Shown: piece by piece, positions 43,727 through 52,587 of the stretch
How the letters are laid out: each line of letters begins with the position of its first letter
Numbering within the stretch: position 1 is the first letter of the stretch
Assembly (NCBI GenBank): GCA_965279135.1
Contig: OZ257133.1
Coordinates: 2,976,001 to 3,040,000 of the forward strand
Length of the DNA stretch: 64,000 nt
Origin: Croceimicrobium sp965279135
GTDB lineage: Bacteria; Bacteroidota; Bacteroidia; Flavobacteriales; Schleiferiaceae
Reading direction: 5' to 3'
Translations under genes and position numbers: made by a program
The notes under the pieces: model-generated
The model's database searches: none
What the model saw: the letters and a program-made list of their open reading frames with translations, nothing else
Told to the model about the DNA's origin: nothing

Positions 43727-44913
43727 CTCAGAATTGCAGCTATACCTGGTAGCGTCTTTCCTTCTAAAAACTCGAGCATCGCTCCTCCACCGGTACTTAC
43801 ATAACTCACCTTGTCCGCCATATTGAATTTCTTAATGGCCGCTACGGAGTCGCCACCGCCTACTAAACTGAATGCCCCTGCCTGAGTTGCCTTAACAATC
43901 ATCTCTGCCGCCTTAATCGTGCCTTCAGAAAAGTTCTCAAATTCGAAGACTCCCAAAGGCCCATTCCACAGCAGTGTTTTACTGGCCTCTATAATTGGCT
44001 CGAGAGCGAGCATCGTCTTAGGTCCGGCGTCCAAGCCCATCCAACCCTCCGGAATGCTCTTAGAGGGCACTATATCGCGTTTCGCCTGATCGCTAAAATC
44101 ATCTGCAATGACTGAATCAAGGGGTAAGTGTATTTTAACCCCCTGTTTATCAGCTTCTTCCATTATTCGGATAGCTGTATCCACAAAATCGGGCTCAATT
44201 AAGCTATTTCCAGTCTCCGCACCTTGTGCCTTTAAAAATGTAAATGCCATTCCACCACCAATAATCAGATGATCAATGTTTGGTAAAAGGTTTTCCAGGA
44301 CGGAAATCTTCGAAGAAACTTTTGCGCCTCCAACAATGGCCGTTACAGGCTTCTCTCCACCTAATAAAACTTTGTTGACATTATCAATCTCAGCTTTGAG
44401 GACTAAGCCGAATGCCTTGCGACCATCAAAGTGCTTTGCGATAATCGCGGTAGAAGCATGCGCTCGGTGTGCGGTTCCAAAGGCATCATTGATATAGAAA
44501 TCACCATTTTTAGCAAGGGCTTCGGCAAAAGCTTCATCTCCTTTAGTCTCTCCTTTATGAAATCTTAAGTTTTCTAAAAGCAGAATTGTATTGGGAGCCA
44601 AAGCTTTGGAAGCATCCACTACGTCATCTCCAATGCAGTTATCCATAAACTGAGCCTCCATTCCGCTAATCGCTTTCAAGTGGTCGACTAAATTGCTCAA
44701 GGAAAACTTTTCTTCCGGTCCATCTTTTGGTCGACCAAGATGAGACATTACGATTGGCCTACCCCCCTTCTCTACTATGGCTTTGAAAGTAGGGATGTGG
44801 GCTTGCATACGGCTATCATCAGTGATATTTTGATGCTCATCAAGCGGTACATTAAAATCCACTCGAATTAATACTCGTGCATCCTTAAGATCGAGGTCGT
44901 TTATGCTTGGCAT
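43723..44913 (-). CDS. pgk: Phosphoglycerate kinase
   Basis: A 396-residue monomeric glycolytic kinase transferring phosphate from 1,3-bisphosphoglycerate to ADP. Signatures: RVDFNVPLDEHQNITDDSR at the substrate site, GRPKDGPEEKFSL, GGAKVSSKISVLENLL, and GGGDSVAAIKKF in the C-terminal nucleotide domain. Length is normal. The ATG at 44913 is preceded by a plausible promoter in the divergent gap with holB. Confidence 0.97.
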   Translation of the reverse strand: MPSINDLDLKDARVLIRVDFNVPLDEHQNITDDSRMQAHIPTFKAIVEKGGRPIVMSHLGRPKDGPEEKFSLSNLVDHLKAISGMEAQFMDNCIGDDVVDASKALAPNTILLLENLRFHKGETKGDEAFAEALAKNGDFYINDAFGTAHRAHASTAIIAKHFDGRKAFGLVLKAEIDNVNKVLLGGEKPVTAIVGGAKVSSKISVLENLLPNIDHLIIGGGMAFTFLKAQGAETGNSLIEPDFVDTAIRIMEEADKQGVKIHLPLDSVIADDFSDQAKRDIVPSKSIPEGWMGLDAGPKTMLALEPIIEASKTLLWNGPLGVFEFENFSEGTIKAAEMIVKATQAGAFSLVGGGDSVAAIKKFNMADKVSYVSTGGGAMLEFLEGKTLPGIAAILS

Positions 44914-44930
44914 TTCTATTAATTTTGAGG

Positions 44931-44963
44931 CGAAAATACGCCGCTTTGGCCAGATAAATCAAA
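44931..44963 (-). promoter_or_regulatory. Candidate promoter of pgk
   Basis: On the minus strand, TTTG (44960-44963), a 21-nt spacer and TATTTTCG (44931-44938, seven of eight matches to TAnnTTTG) stand at the expected distance from the ATG at 44913. Confidence 0.42.
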
Positions 44964-44969
44964 TCCCTA

Positions 44970-46106
44970 ATGTTATTAAAAGATGTACCGGGCTTATTGC
45001 CTGAAAAGAAAAAGCTACTGGATTCGGTACATCGTGCTCATAACAGTCATGCCCAACTTTTTCATGGTCCAAAAGGCACGGCTGCATTCGCTTTAGCCCT
45101 GGCCTATGCCCAGTATCTGGCATGTGAAAAACCTAACGAAGAAGATAGCTGCGGAAACTGCATTCATTGCAAACAATTCCAGAAGTTTAGCTATCCAGAC
45201 CTACATTTCAGCTTTCCCTTTGCTAGGGTTGCCGGTGCTCCAAAGGAGTTAAACTGTGAATTCTTTATTAAAGATTGGATACACTTCGTTGAGCAAAAAC
45301 CAATTTTTCACATAAATGACTGGCTTAATAAGCTTGATGTAGCGAACAAACAGGCACAAATAAACGTGGATGAAGCCGCTCGCATCATTTCCAAATTAAA
45401 TTATAAGTCCTACAGTGGCGGTCCGAAAATTGTAATACTCTATCTTCCTGAATACCTACACCCTTCTGCTGCAAATAAGCTGCTCAAAACCCTGGAAGAG
45501 CCCAGCTCCGATAGTGTAATAATTCTCATAAGCGAGAACCCCGAGCGCTTACTTCAAACCATCACCAGTAGATGTCAAAAGATCTATATTCCTAGAGCTA
45601 AAACCACTGATATTCAAGGATTTCTAGCTAACAACGGTGTCTCTCCTGAAAATGCCCGGATGGCCGCATCCGTAGCCGAAAATGATATGGTACAGGCCCT
45701 CAGTATTGCTACAGATGCCGAGAGGTACACATTATTTGCGGAGCTTTTCCAAAATTGGATGCGCGGTTGTTATAGCGCAAAGGTGAAAGAAATATTTGCG
45801 TTTGTAGATCAGTTCTCCTCCTTAGACAGAGAAGCACAAAAAGATGCTTTACGATTCTTCATTCAGACCTTGCAGATTTCATTTAGTTCCAATAAGAAAG
45901 AACAGGCCCTACATCATCCTGTCTATGAAAAGTTATCGTTTAAGTTAGATGGCTTCGCCTCAGTTCTGCATCTGGAAAACACGAAACTTGCCCTTGAGGT
46001 GTTGGAAAAGGCAATTTATGACCTAAGTAGGAATGGTAATGCCAAACTCATTCTTAGCGATGCAAGCTTCCAATTTAGCAACCTTCTTCGCTTAAAGGAA
46101 TCTTAA
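44970..46106 (+). CDS. holB: DNA polymerase III delta' subunit
   Basis: A 378-residue clamp-loader subunit of the AAA+ fold. The P-loop is degenerate (FHGPKGTAAFA), as expected for delta', which does not hydrolyse ATP. The zinc-binding cysteines CEKPNEEDSCGNCIHC are present, as is the SRC motif (TSRCQKIYI) that contacts the gamma subunit ATP sites. The C-terminal helical domain is less conserved. It ends in a 4-bp overlap with the convergent methyltransferase. Confidence 0.9.
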   Translation: MLLKDVPGLLPEKKKLLDSVHRAHNSHAQLFHGPKGTAAFALALAYAQYLACEKPNEEDSCGNCIHCKQFQKFSYPDLHFSFPFARVAGAPKELNCEFFIKDWIHFVEQKPIFHINDWLNKLDVANKQAQINVDEAARIISKLNYKSYSGGPKIVILYLPEYLHPSAANKLLKTLEEPSSDSVIILISENPERLLQTITSRCQKIYIPRAKTTDIQGFLANNGVSPENARMAASVAENDMVQALSIATDAERYTLFAELFQNWMRGCYSAKVKEIFAFVDQFSSLDREAQKDALRFFIQTLQISFSSNKKEQALHHPVYEKLSFKLDGFASVLHLENTKLALEVLEKAIYDLSRNGNAKLILSDASFQFSNLLRLKES

Positions 46107-46990
46107 GCCGGTTTTTGGAGCACATATATAAGGCTGCTCATGTTCTGATTCGAACCCGAACCTTTGACATTGGATTTTAATCCTTGCCAAAAAGCCTTAA
46201 CCGGGCGTTGAGAGCCGTGTCTGTTTTTCTCGCTAAGCAGGGAGACGTAGAAACTATCAAAGGGCATATTGCGAACCGCTTTCAGATTAAAGCCGTGCTT
46301 ATCGGCTAAGTTTCTTATATCCTTCTTTGAAAAATGCCATAAGTGAAGAGGCACGTCAAAAGCAGCCCAATCAGACTGATAGTGCTCTGCATCATCCGAC
46401 TCATGGTTAGGTAAGGCTAAAACAAGGAAGCCTCCCGGGACCAGGCGCTCGTAGAAATAGCTCAGCGTTTCTCTGAGATCAGGAATGTGTTCTAAAACAT
46501 GCCAAAGGGTAAACACCCCTATACTGTTAGGAGCCAAAGATTCTCTTAATTCGGGATCTATAAGGTCAAGGCCTTTATTAGCCGCATTCTCCCTAGCCCG
46601 AGAAGAAGGTTCAAAACCTTTAACCTCCCACCCCTTGGTAGAGGCATATCTTAAAAACTCTCCCGTTCCAGCGCCATAATCAACCAGAAACTCTTTTGGT
46701 GATTTCAGTTTCTGAATCAAATCAAACTTCTTACGAATCGCTCTAGTTCGAACCAGCTCATAAACCTGATCCATCAAACCGCCCTTTCCATCTGTGTGGC
46801 TTACATAGTCATCGCTCTCATAGTAAGCGGCCAGTTGTGCACCTTTAGGAACCGGATTGGTAAACCAAAATCCGCAATTCCTGCATTCATCAATATTGAA
46901 CCCCTCTTGTTTACCCCTGAAATAGTAGGGCTTACGGACCGACTGTAAATGTGTGTCGCCACAGATCGGGCAGCTGCTATATTGCTTCAT
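46103..46990 (-). CDS. Class I SAM-dependent methyltransferase with N-terminal zinc site
   Basis: A 295-residue enzyme. Cysteines CPICGDTH and CRNCGFWF (residues 8-11 and about 36-39) form a probable zinc finger, followed by the SAM-binding motif I VDYGAGTGEFLRYA and the later LWHVLEHIPDLRETL, the methyltransferase 11/23 family pattern. Substrate unknown; sugar or small-molecule methylation is typical. Its ATG overlaps by one base a parS-like sequence that separates it from the upstream gene mnmG. Confidence 0.87.
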   Translation of the reverse strand: MKQYSSCPICGDTHLQSVRKPYYFRGKQEGFNIDECRNCGFWFTNPVPKGAQLAAYYESDDYVSHTDGKGGLMDQVYELVRTRAIRKKFDLIQKLKSPKEFLVDYGAGTGEFLRYASTKGWEVKGFEPSSRARENAANKGLDLIDPELRESLAPNSIGVFTLWHVLEHIPDLRETLSYFYERLVPGGFLVLALPNHESDDAEHYQSDWAAFDVPLHLWHFSKKDIRNLADKHGFNLKAVRNMPFDSFYVSLLSEKNRHGSQRPVKAFWQGLKSNVKGSGSNQNMSSLIYVLQKPA

Positions 46991-47005
46991 GTTTCACGTG
47001 GAACT
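46990..47005. other. Candidate parS (ParB-binding) site 1
   Basis: TGTTTCACGTGGAACT matches the widely conserved parS 16-mer TGTTNCACGTGNAACA at all but the last base. It fills the 13-bp gap between mnmG and the methyltransferase, touching the start and stop codons on either side. Confidence 0.75.
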
Positions 47006-48875
47006 AACGGCCCATATAGACCAATAATACACTGATGTCTGCAGGTCTCACCCCGCTAATCCTTTTTGCCTCCTTTATGCTTGAAGGTTTAAACTCCGTA
47101 AGCTTCTCACGGGCCTCATAACTTAAGGACTTAAGTTTATGATAGTCGAAATTCTTTGGTATCCTAAGCTCTTCCAAACGATCAATTTTAGCAGCAGCTT
47201 CTTTTTCCTTCTCAAGGTAGCCTGAGTATTTCGCCTCAATCTCAACCCGCTCGATATTCTCCGCCGTGATCCCGTTCTCCTTAAGAAATCCGTCAAGGGC
47301 ATCAAGGGATTTAAAATCATTGAATGTCAACTGAGGGCGTGCGATCAATCTCTCAAACTTAAGCTTCTGCTTAATGGGGCTCAAGCTTCTCTCTTCTAAT
47401 ATTGGATTCGCCTCCTCCGGACTTATTGACTGATTTTTCAGCCATGAACGCAAAGCCTTGGTCTTAGATTGCTTAGCCTCGAACTCCGTCATCCTCTCTT
47501 CGGATAATAAACCCAGCTCATGGCCTTTAGGGCTTAAGCGCTCATCCGCATTATCTTGACGGAGCAAAATGCGATACTCTGCTCTGGAGGTAAACATGCG
47601 GTAGGGCTCTTCCGTGCCTTTTGTAATCAAATCATCGATTAGTACTCCGATATAAGCTTCATCCCTACTTAAAATGAAGGGATCCTGCTCCTTAATTGAA
47701 AGTGCAGCATTAATACCCGCCATTAAACCCTGGCTAGCTGCCTCCTCATATCCCGTAGTTCCATTAATCTGACCCGCGAAATACAAGCCGCCAACTAGCT
47801 TAGTCTCTAAGGTCTTTTTCAGTTGCGTTGGTGGAAAATAATCATACTCTATAGCATAACCCGGACGGAAAATCTTCACATTCTCAAAGCCCTTCACCTT
47901 TCTTAAGGCCTTTTCCTGAACCTCCTGTGGCAAACTCGTGCTAAAGCCGTTGACGTAAATCTCCACGGTATTCCAGCCCTCCGGTTCTACGAAAATCTGA
48001 TGACGATCCTTATCCGCAAACTTGTGAATCTTATCCTCTATCGAGGGACAATAACGCGGACCGGTAGACTGTATCGCCCCATTAAACATGGGACTACGGT
48101 CAAAACCTTCTTTTAGTGTTTCATGAACTATGGGACTAGTGTAAGTAATATGGCAACTCCTTTGTTCCTTCAAGGTGTGCGTAGAAGAACTAAATGAAAA
48201 CTTCTCAGGGGCCGCATCACCTGCCTGCTCCTCCATTACTGAGTAATCCAGGGAACGCCCATCGACCCGGGGAGGAGTACCTGTCTTCATACGCCCAGAC
48301 TCAAAACCAAGCTCAATCAATCTTTCAGTAATCCCAGTCGCAGCCCGTTCTCCAGCTCTACCTCCTCCGTATTGTTTATCTCCGATATGAATTAGACCAT
48401 TTAAGAACGTCCCATTGGTTAAAATAACCTTCTTGGCACGTACCTCAACACCCATGCCTGTTCGAACTCCACGGATCGTACTGTCCTCGACCACCAAATC
48501 CACTACCATGTCTTGAAAAAAGTCCAACAGCTGTATAGCTTCCAGACTTAATCGCCACTCCTCAGCAAACCGCCATCGATCACTTTGAACCCTTGGCGAC
48601 CACATGGCTGGACCCTTACTTCTGTTAAGCATCCTAAACTGAATAGCGGTCTTATCGGATATAATACCCGACAATCCTCCTAACGCATCTATCTCTCGCA
48701 CAATTTGCCCCTTCGCAATTCCACCCATAGCAGGATTACAGGACATCTGGCCAATCGTCTGCAAGTTCATTGTAATAAGAAGAGTTGCCGCTCCCATATT
48801 GGCAGCAGCAGCGGCGGCCTCCGCACCAGCATGACCACCCCCCACAACTATTACATCATACTCCGTATTAATCAT
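47004..48875 (-). CDS. mnmG: tRNA uridine-5-carboxymethylaminomethyl synthase MnmG (GidA)
   Basis: A 623-residue flavoprotein that, with MnmE, modifies U34 of tRNAs reading split codon boxes. The FAD-binding start VIVVGGGHAGAEAAAAAA (residues 9-26), the CNPAMGGIAKGQIVREIDALGG segment and the later FAGQINGTTGYEEAASQGL signature are canonical. The C-terminal helical domain that binds MnmE is present, including ISGVRPADISVLLVYMG at the end. It is flanked on both sides by parS-like sites, in keeping with the ancient position of gidA close to the replication origin. Confidence 0.97.
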   Translation of the reverse strand: MINTEYDVIVVGGGHAGAEAAAAAANMGAATLLITMNLQTIGQMSCNPAMGGIAKGQIVREIDALGGLSGIISDKTAIQFRMLNRSKGPAMWSPRVQSDRWRFAEEWRLSLEAIQLLDFFQDMVVDLVVEDSTIRGVRTGMGVEVRAKKVILTNGTFLNGLIHIGDKQYGGGRAGERAATGITERLIELGFESGRMKTGTPPRVDGRSLDYSVMEEQAGDAAPEKFSFSSSTHTLKEQRSCHITYTSPIVHETLKEGFDRSPMFNGAIQSTGPRYCPSIEDKIHKFADKDRHQIFVEPEGWNTVEIYVNGFSTSLPQEVQEKALRKVKGFENVKIFRPGYAIEYDYFPPTQLKKTLETKLVGGLYFAGQINGTTGYEEAASQGLMAGINAALSIKEQDPFILSRDEAYIGVLIDDLITKGTEEPYRMFTSRAEYRILLRQDNADERLSPKGHELGLLSEERMTEFEAKQSKTKALRSWLKNQSISPEEANPILEERSLSPIKQKLKFERLIARPQLTFNDFKSLDALDGFLKENGITAENIERVEIEAKYSGYLEKEKEAAAKIDRLEELRIPKNFDYHKLKSLSYEAREKLTEFKPSSIKEAKRISGVRPADISVLLVYMGR

Positions 48876-48878
48876 AAG

Positions 48879-48894
48879 CGTTTCACGTGAAACA
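48879..48894. other. Candidate parS (ParB-binding) site 2
   Basis: CGTTTCACGTGAAACA differs from the parS consensus TGTTTCACGTGAAACA only at the first base; the inner 14 bases form a palindrome TTTCACGTGAAA with matched flanks. It begins 3 bp upstream of the mnmG start codon. Confidence 0.78.
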
Positions 48895-48915
48895 ATTGAA
48901 TAAATTGAAAATCAA

Positions 48916-49338
48916 CTATTTGGGCCGCGAAATTAAAAATTTTTCCTCTTCGGCACGCATCCGCTCTCTCTCCTCACCAGAAATATCATCAAAACCTATA
49001 CAATGCAGTAGTCCATGAATCAGAACCCGACACAATTCCTCCTCAAAGGGCAGCCCTAAATCCTTAGCGTTCCTTAAGATCACCTGGTGCCCAAGAAACA
49101 TTTCCACCCGCAGTGAGGCTCCACGGCTATGGTTAAGGGTTATAATATCAGTAGGGTAATCATGGCCTAATAAAGATTTATTCAGGCCCTGTATAATCTC
49201 ATCAGTACAAAAAGTATAAACCACCCGCCTAATCGAATAGGAGTGAGTCGTCATAGAACTTTGTAACCATTCCTCCAGAGAGTCTTCATTGGATAAAACC
49301 CAATCCGGAATCTCGCCTTCAAAGCTAACTCTGGACAT
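48916..49338 (-). CDS. ybeY: Endoribonuclease YbeY (rRNA maturation factor)
   Basis: A 140-residue single-domain metalloprotein acting in 16S rRNA 3' end maturation and ribosome quality control. The metal motif is HGLLHCIGFDD: His108 and His112 are kept, but the third ligand position is Asp118 where E. coli has His, a change also common in Bacteroidota. The N-terminal strands and the IITLNHSRGASLRVEMFLG core are normal. It overlaps the upstream DUF4175 gene by 14 bp. Confidence 0.92.
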   Translation of the reverse strand: MSRVSFEGEIPDWVLSNEDSLEEWLQSSMTTHSYSIRRVVYTFCTDEIIQGLNKSLLGHDYPTDIITLNHSRGASLRVEMFLGHQVILRNAKDLGLPFEEELCRVLIHGLLHCIGFDDISGEERERMRAEEEKFLISRPK

Positions 49339-52300
49339 CCAACAATAGCTTATAGAAAGGAACCAAGTTCAGTCTACCTCGATTATATGAATCAATACTA
49401 CTTCTTTGGTCTTCTTCCCCCTCAAATAACAAATCCCCCGATCGCATCCTCCTACTATCACCAGATTTAGAATCCCTCTCTTCCTTCTGTCTACGTTCCT
49501 CCTCTGCCCTTTCGTCCTCCAACAAACGGGTCTCAATCCTTTCGAAGCGCTCCTTAAATCCAATTAGGTCATTTTGCAAGAGCGCGTCCTCGGCCTGATC
49601 AAGCTCTTCTAATAATTCACTCGGTTCATCTCCATTTCCACCAGCCTGACCATCTTGTTCTGCCTCCTTAATCATCTGACGCAATGCTTCCTGCTCACTA
49701 AGAATTCTGCCTAAATCCTGAGAACTTGATCCCTCTTCACCCTTTCCTTCCTTAGAGCCTTTCTGTAGCTTGTCCACCATCTTACCTATCTCGGAAGCCT
49801 TTTTACCCATTTCCCCGGGCTTGGGTTTCGCGCCACCAGGTTTTTGACAATTCTGATCACCTGGCTTCTGCATGGCCATCATCGACATCATACTCTGCAA
49901 ACTATTATCAAGTAACAAAGCAAGCTCATTGGCTGCCATCATCGAGTATTGATGCGCCACCGCAGACGAATTATTATTCAAATCCTGTAAATCATCTCGA
50001 GCCTCCTGAAGCTTACCAGACATTTTATTTAATTCCCTAAAAACCTTCTCCTGAATCTGGGGTGCCTTTTGAGCTAAAACCTCTAAACTATCCCTTATGA
50101 CAGCAGAACCTGCTATAAGCCTTCTCTGCTCTACAAGAGCGAATCTAAAAGCGGGATCATCCTTACCCAAAGCCGATATATCTAAACCCACTTCCTCCAC
50201 ATCAAGGCTGAATTGCTTCAAATTCTCAAGAATAGAACGTAAACTCTCGATGTTCATACTCAAGGCATTTGCTTGCATCTCCATCATCATCGAACTCAGC
50301 TTCTCGCTCATTTCTTGCATCTCCTCAGCCGCATCCTGTTCGTTTTGTTGCGCTTCAGAGCTCTTACCAGACTTCTGGTTCTCCTGAGCCTCATCCATCT
50401 TCTGTTTGGCATTCTCAATAGACTCTTGCATCTCACTTTCCTCAAGAATATCCTGCAAGGCCTTATTCTTATCTGCTAATTCTTCCAGTTTCTCTTCAGT
50501 CTTCTCAAATTCTTCCTTCACGTCATCTAGATCCGCTTGATCCTGATCCTGCTTGGACATCTCCTTCAAATCCTTTGACAACTCCTGCAGTTGATTTATC
50601 TCCTTTAACAAATCTCTCTGGAAAGCCAGATCCTCCAAAAGCTTATCCAATCTTTCATCCTGGCGCATTTGCTCCTGGTTCTCCTGCTGTAAGTCCTGAA
50701 GCTTCTCTTTAAGTTTCTTCATGTCCATCTTATCCATCAAAGCCTGAATCTCCTCTTCCAAGGCCCTCAACCTCTTTTCCTCCTCGGACACCTCATCTAA
50801 AAGATCCTTTACTTGCTCTTTGGCCAACGAATCCACCTTAAGATTCTCTAATTGCTTCTTTAATTCCTCTCGCTGTTTAGTGCGTTGCTCGGATCGCAAT
50901 TGTAGTTCCCTAAGCTTATCTTTAAGTTTATTTTTCTCTTTCCAGTCCAGGCTAGACTTATTAACCATAGACTCCTCCATCTTACTCAGTTCACGGTTTA
51001 ATTCTTCTAAAGCCTTCTTCTGTGTAGATCCTGATTCAGAAAAAGCATTGAGTTTCTTGTAGGCATCATTATCTAAGGCTCCCTCTGTTGGTATAACCAG
51101 CCTTATCTTTTCTGAAACCGCCAGCTTAGCACCATTAAAGCCATCATTATCCCAAACCCTATAATACACCTCCAATTCATCGGCATTACCTAAACTATCC
51201 AAGGTTAACCTGTCTATGATTAAGCCATTTTCCAACTTAAGATCCTCCACCTTCTCTGAGCCATCCTTCACTAGAACCCTCTGAACCCGGCTCAGCCCAT
51301 AATCATCCATTGCTTTAATCGCTATAGAGCGTAAAAAGCGATTGATACTATCAACCTTTAAAATCGATACACTTGGGAATTGATCCTGAATCGGATAGAT
51401 ACTCGTTCCTTTTAACAGATCAATTGTATCCTCCTTATTAGCAATTCTTAAATCGAAAGACAACTCCTCTTTCAACCTGAGTTCCAAACGACTTCCTTCG
51501 AAAACTAAATCTCCAGCCTCCGTTCTCAGCTCCGCCCTTTCAACGTCTTGTGCATTAAGCATGCTTATGTTTAAGGCAGAACCCTCCGGTGCTCGATGCA
51601 AGCCGCTCAAATCCTCCGAAAATGAAGACAAACCTGTATAGGCTGGCGGGATAACTTCTAACTTGAAAGATGAAACAGATGGGGCCTTATAAACGGATAT
51701 CTTTAGTTCTGAACTGTAGTAACCATTCGCAAGAAAGCGAAGCCTAGTGTCCCCACTAACCTTTTCAAGAGATAAAAGCCATTGATCTGGTCCCAACCTC
51801 CTGGCCAGAACCTCTACACCGTTAATCTCCGCCTTAAGCTCGCGAGGAAAATCTTGACCTACCAGTTTAACCGGAATGTCAATACTCTCGTCCTCAATGA
51901 TCCGATAAATATCCCTCTCCAAAATGAAATCGAAAGGAGCTGGTGGTAAGAACTCTCTATCATAATTAACTAGTCTCCTACCACTATCAGAAATGGTTCC
52001 CGATGGATCCCATATAATCAAAGTCAACAAAACCAAAAGGGGAACAAATAAGATAGGAGCCAAACGTTTCAATCCCTTCCAATCAATTAAGGCATCAAAC
52101 TGATAAGCATTAAGTACACCTACCTTTTGCCTAATCGCAGCTTCTTTTAAAGACGTCTCCAAGTTATCCTCCGAACCAAGGCTAAGCGTATTAAGAACCT
52201 TATCGGATAAACCTCTTTCTAAACCATTCAACTGATGAGCTACATCCTCATGAGTAAGCCCAGAAATTATACGGGTCATCTTTAAGAAGGGAAGCACAAC

Positions 52301-52519
52301 ATAAAAGAGTAGCCAACCAAAAAACAGAGCAATAAAAGACCAAAACATCACGGTCCTTGTTCCGGAAGCAAAATGTCCCCAATATTCCAAACCGATATAA
52401 CCTAAAACGGTGGTAAGGCTTAAGCCCAACCATAAAAACAAACCTTTAACCAACCGAAGTTTGTAATACTTCCGGATGTAAATGTTTAATCGTTCTTTGA
52501 GGTCTTTTATATCAGTCAT
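49325..52519 (-). CDS. DUF4175 family large membrane protein
   Basis: A 1,064-residue protein with three N-terminal transmembrane helices (about 24-45, 52-78 and 148-172), a periplasmic-looking beta-rich region (about 190-470) and a very long charged coiled coil (about 490-760, with many ELEELADKNK-type heptads), then a Met/Gln-rich low-complexity part with GDQNCQKPGGAKPKPGEMGK. This matches DUF4175, a family of unknown function frequent in Bacteroidota and Alphaproteobacteria. ybeY overlaps its 3' end. The minus-strand -7 box TATATTTG at 52533-52540 lies 13 nt upstream. Confidence 0.87.
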   Translation of the reverse strand: MTDIKDLKERLNIYIRKYYKLRLVKGLFLWLGLSLTTVLGYIGLEYWGHFASGTRTVMFWSFIALFFGWLLFYVVLPFLKMTRIISGLTHEDVAHQLNGLERGLSDKVLNTLSLGSEDNLETSLKEAAIRQKVGVLNAYQFDALIDWKGLKRLAPILFVPLLVLLTLIIWDPSGTISDSGRRLVNYDREFLPPAPFDFILERDIYRIIEDESIDIPVKLVGQDFPRELKAEINGVEVLARRLGPDQWLLSLEKVSGDTRLRFLANGYYSSELKISVYKAPSVSSFKLEVIPPAYTGLSSFSEDLSGLHRAPEGSALNISMLNAQDVERAELRTEAGDLVFEGSRLELRLKEELSFDLRIANKEDTIDLLKGTSIYPIQDQFPSVSILKVDSINRFLRSIAIKAMDDYGLSRVQRVLVKDGSEKVEDLKLENGLIIDRLTLDSLGNADELEVYYRVWDNDGFNGAKLAVSEKIRLVIPTEGALDNDAYKKLNAFSESGSTQKKALEELNRELSKMEESMVNKSSLDWKEKNKLKDKLRELQLRSEQRTKQREELKKQLENLKVDSLAKEQVKDLLDEVSEEEKRLRALEEEIQALMDKMDMKKLKEKLQDLQQENQEQMRQDERLDKLLEDLAFQRDLLKEINQLQELSKDLKEMSKQDQDQADLDDVKEEFEKTEEKLEELADKNKALQDILEESEMQESIENAKQKMDEAQENQKSGKSSEAQQNEQDAAEEMQEMSEKLSSMMMEMQANALSMNIESLRSILENLKQFSLDVEEVGLDISALGKDDPAFRFALVEQRRLIAGSAVIRDSLEVLAQKAPQIQEKVFRELNKMSGKLQEARDDLQDLNNNSSAVAHQYSMMAANELALLLDNSLQSMMSMMAMQKPGDQNCQKPGGAKPKPGEMGKKASEIGKMVDKLQKGSKEGKGEEGSSSQDLGRILSEQEALRQMIKEAEQDGQAGGNGDEPSELLEELDQAEDALLQNDLIGFKERFERIETRLLEDERAEEERRQKEERDSKSGDSRRMRSGDLLFEGEEDQRSSIDSYNRGRLNLVPFYKLLLDVQS

Positions 52520-52532
52520 AGCTGCTAAAAAT

Positions 52533-52540
52533 CAAATATA
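52533..52540 (-). promoter_or_regulatory. -7 box of the DUF4175-ybeY unit
   Basis: Minus-strand TATATTTG is a full match to TAnnTTTG, 13 nt before the ATG at 52519. It lies back to back with a -7 box for gltX. Confidence 0.4.
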
Positions 52541-52558
52541 CAGAGCATATAGAAACCT

Positions 52559-52566
52559 TATCTTTG
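52559..52566 (+). promoter_or_regulatory. -7 box of gltX
   Basis: TATCTTTG fits TAnnTTTG exactly, 21 nt before the ATG at 52588. A longer frame would put the start at 52564 inside this box, so the ATG at 52588 is preferred. Confidence 0.42.
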
Positions 52567-52587
52567 CCGCCCTTTAATAACCCTGCT

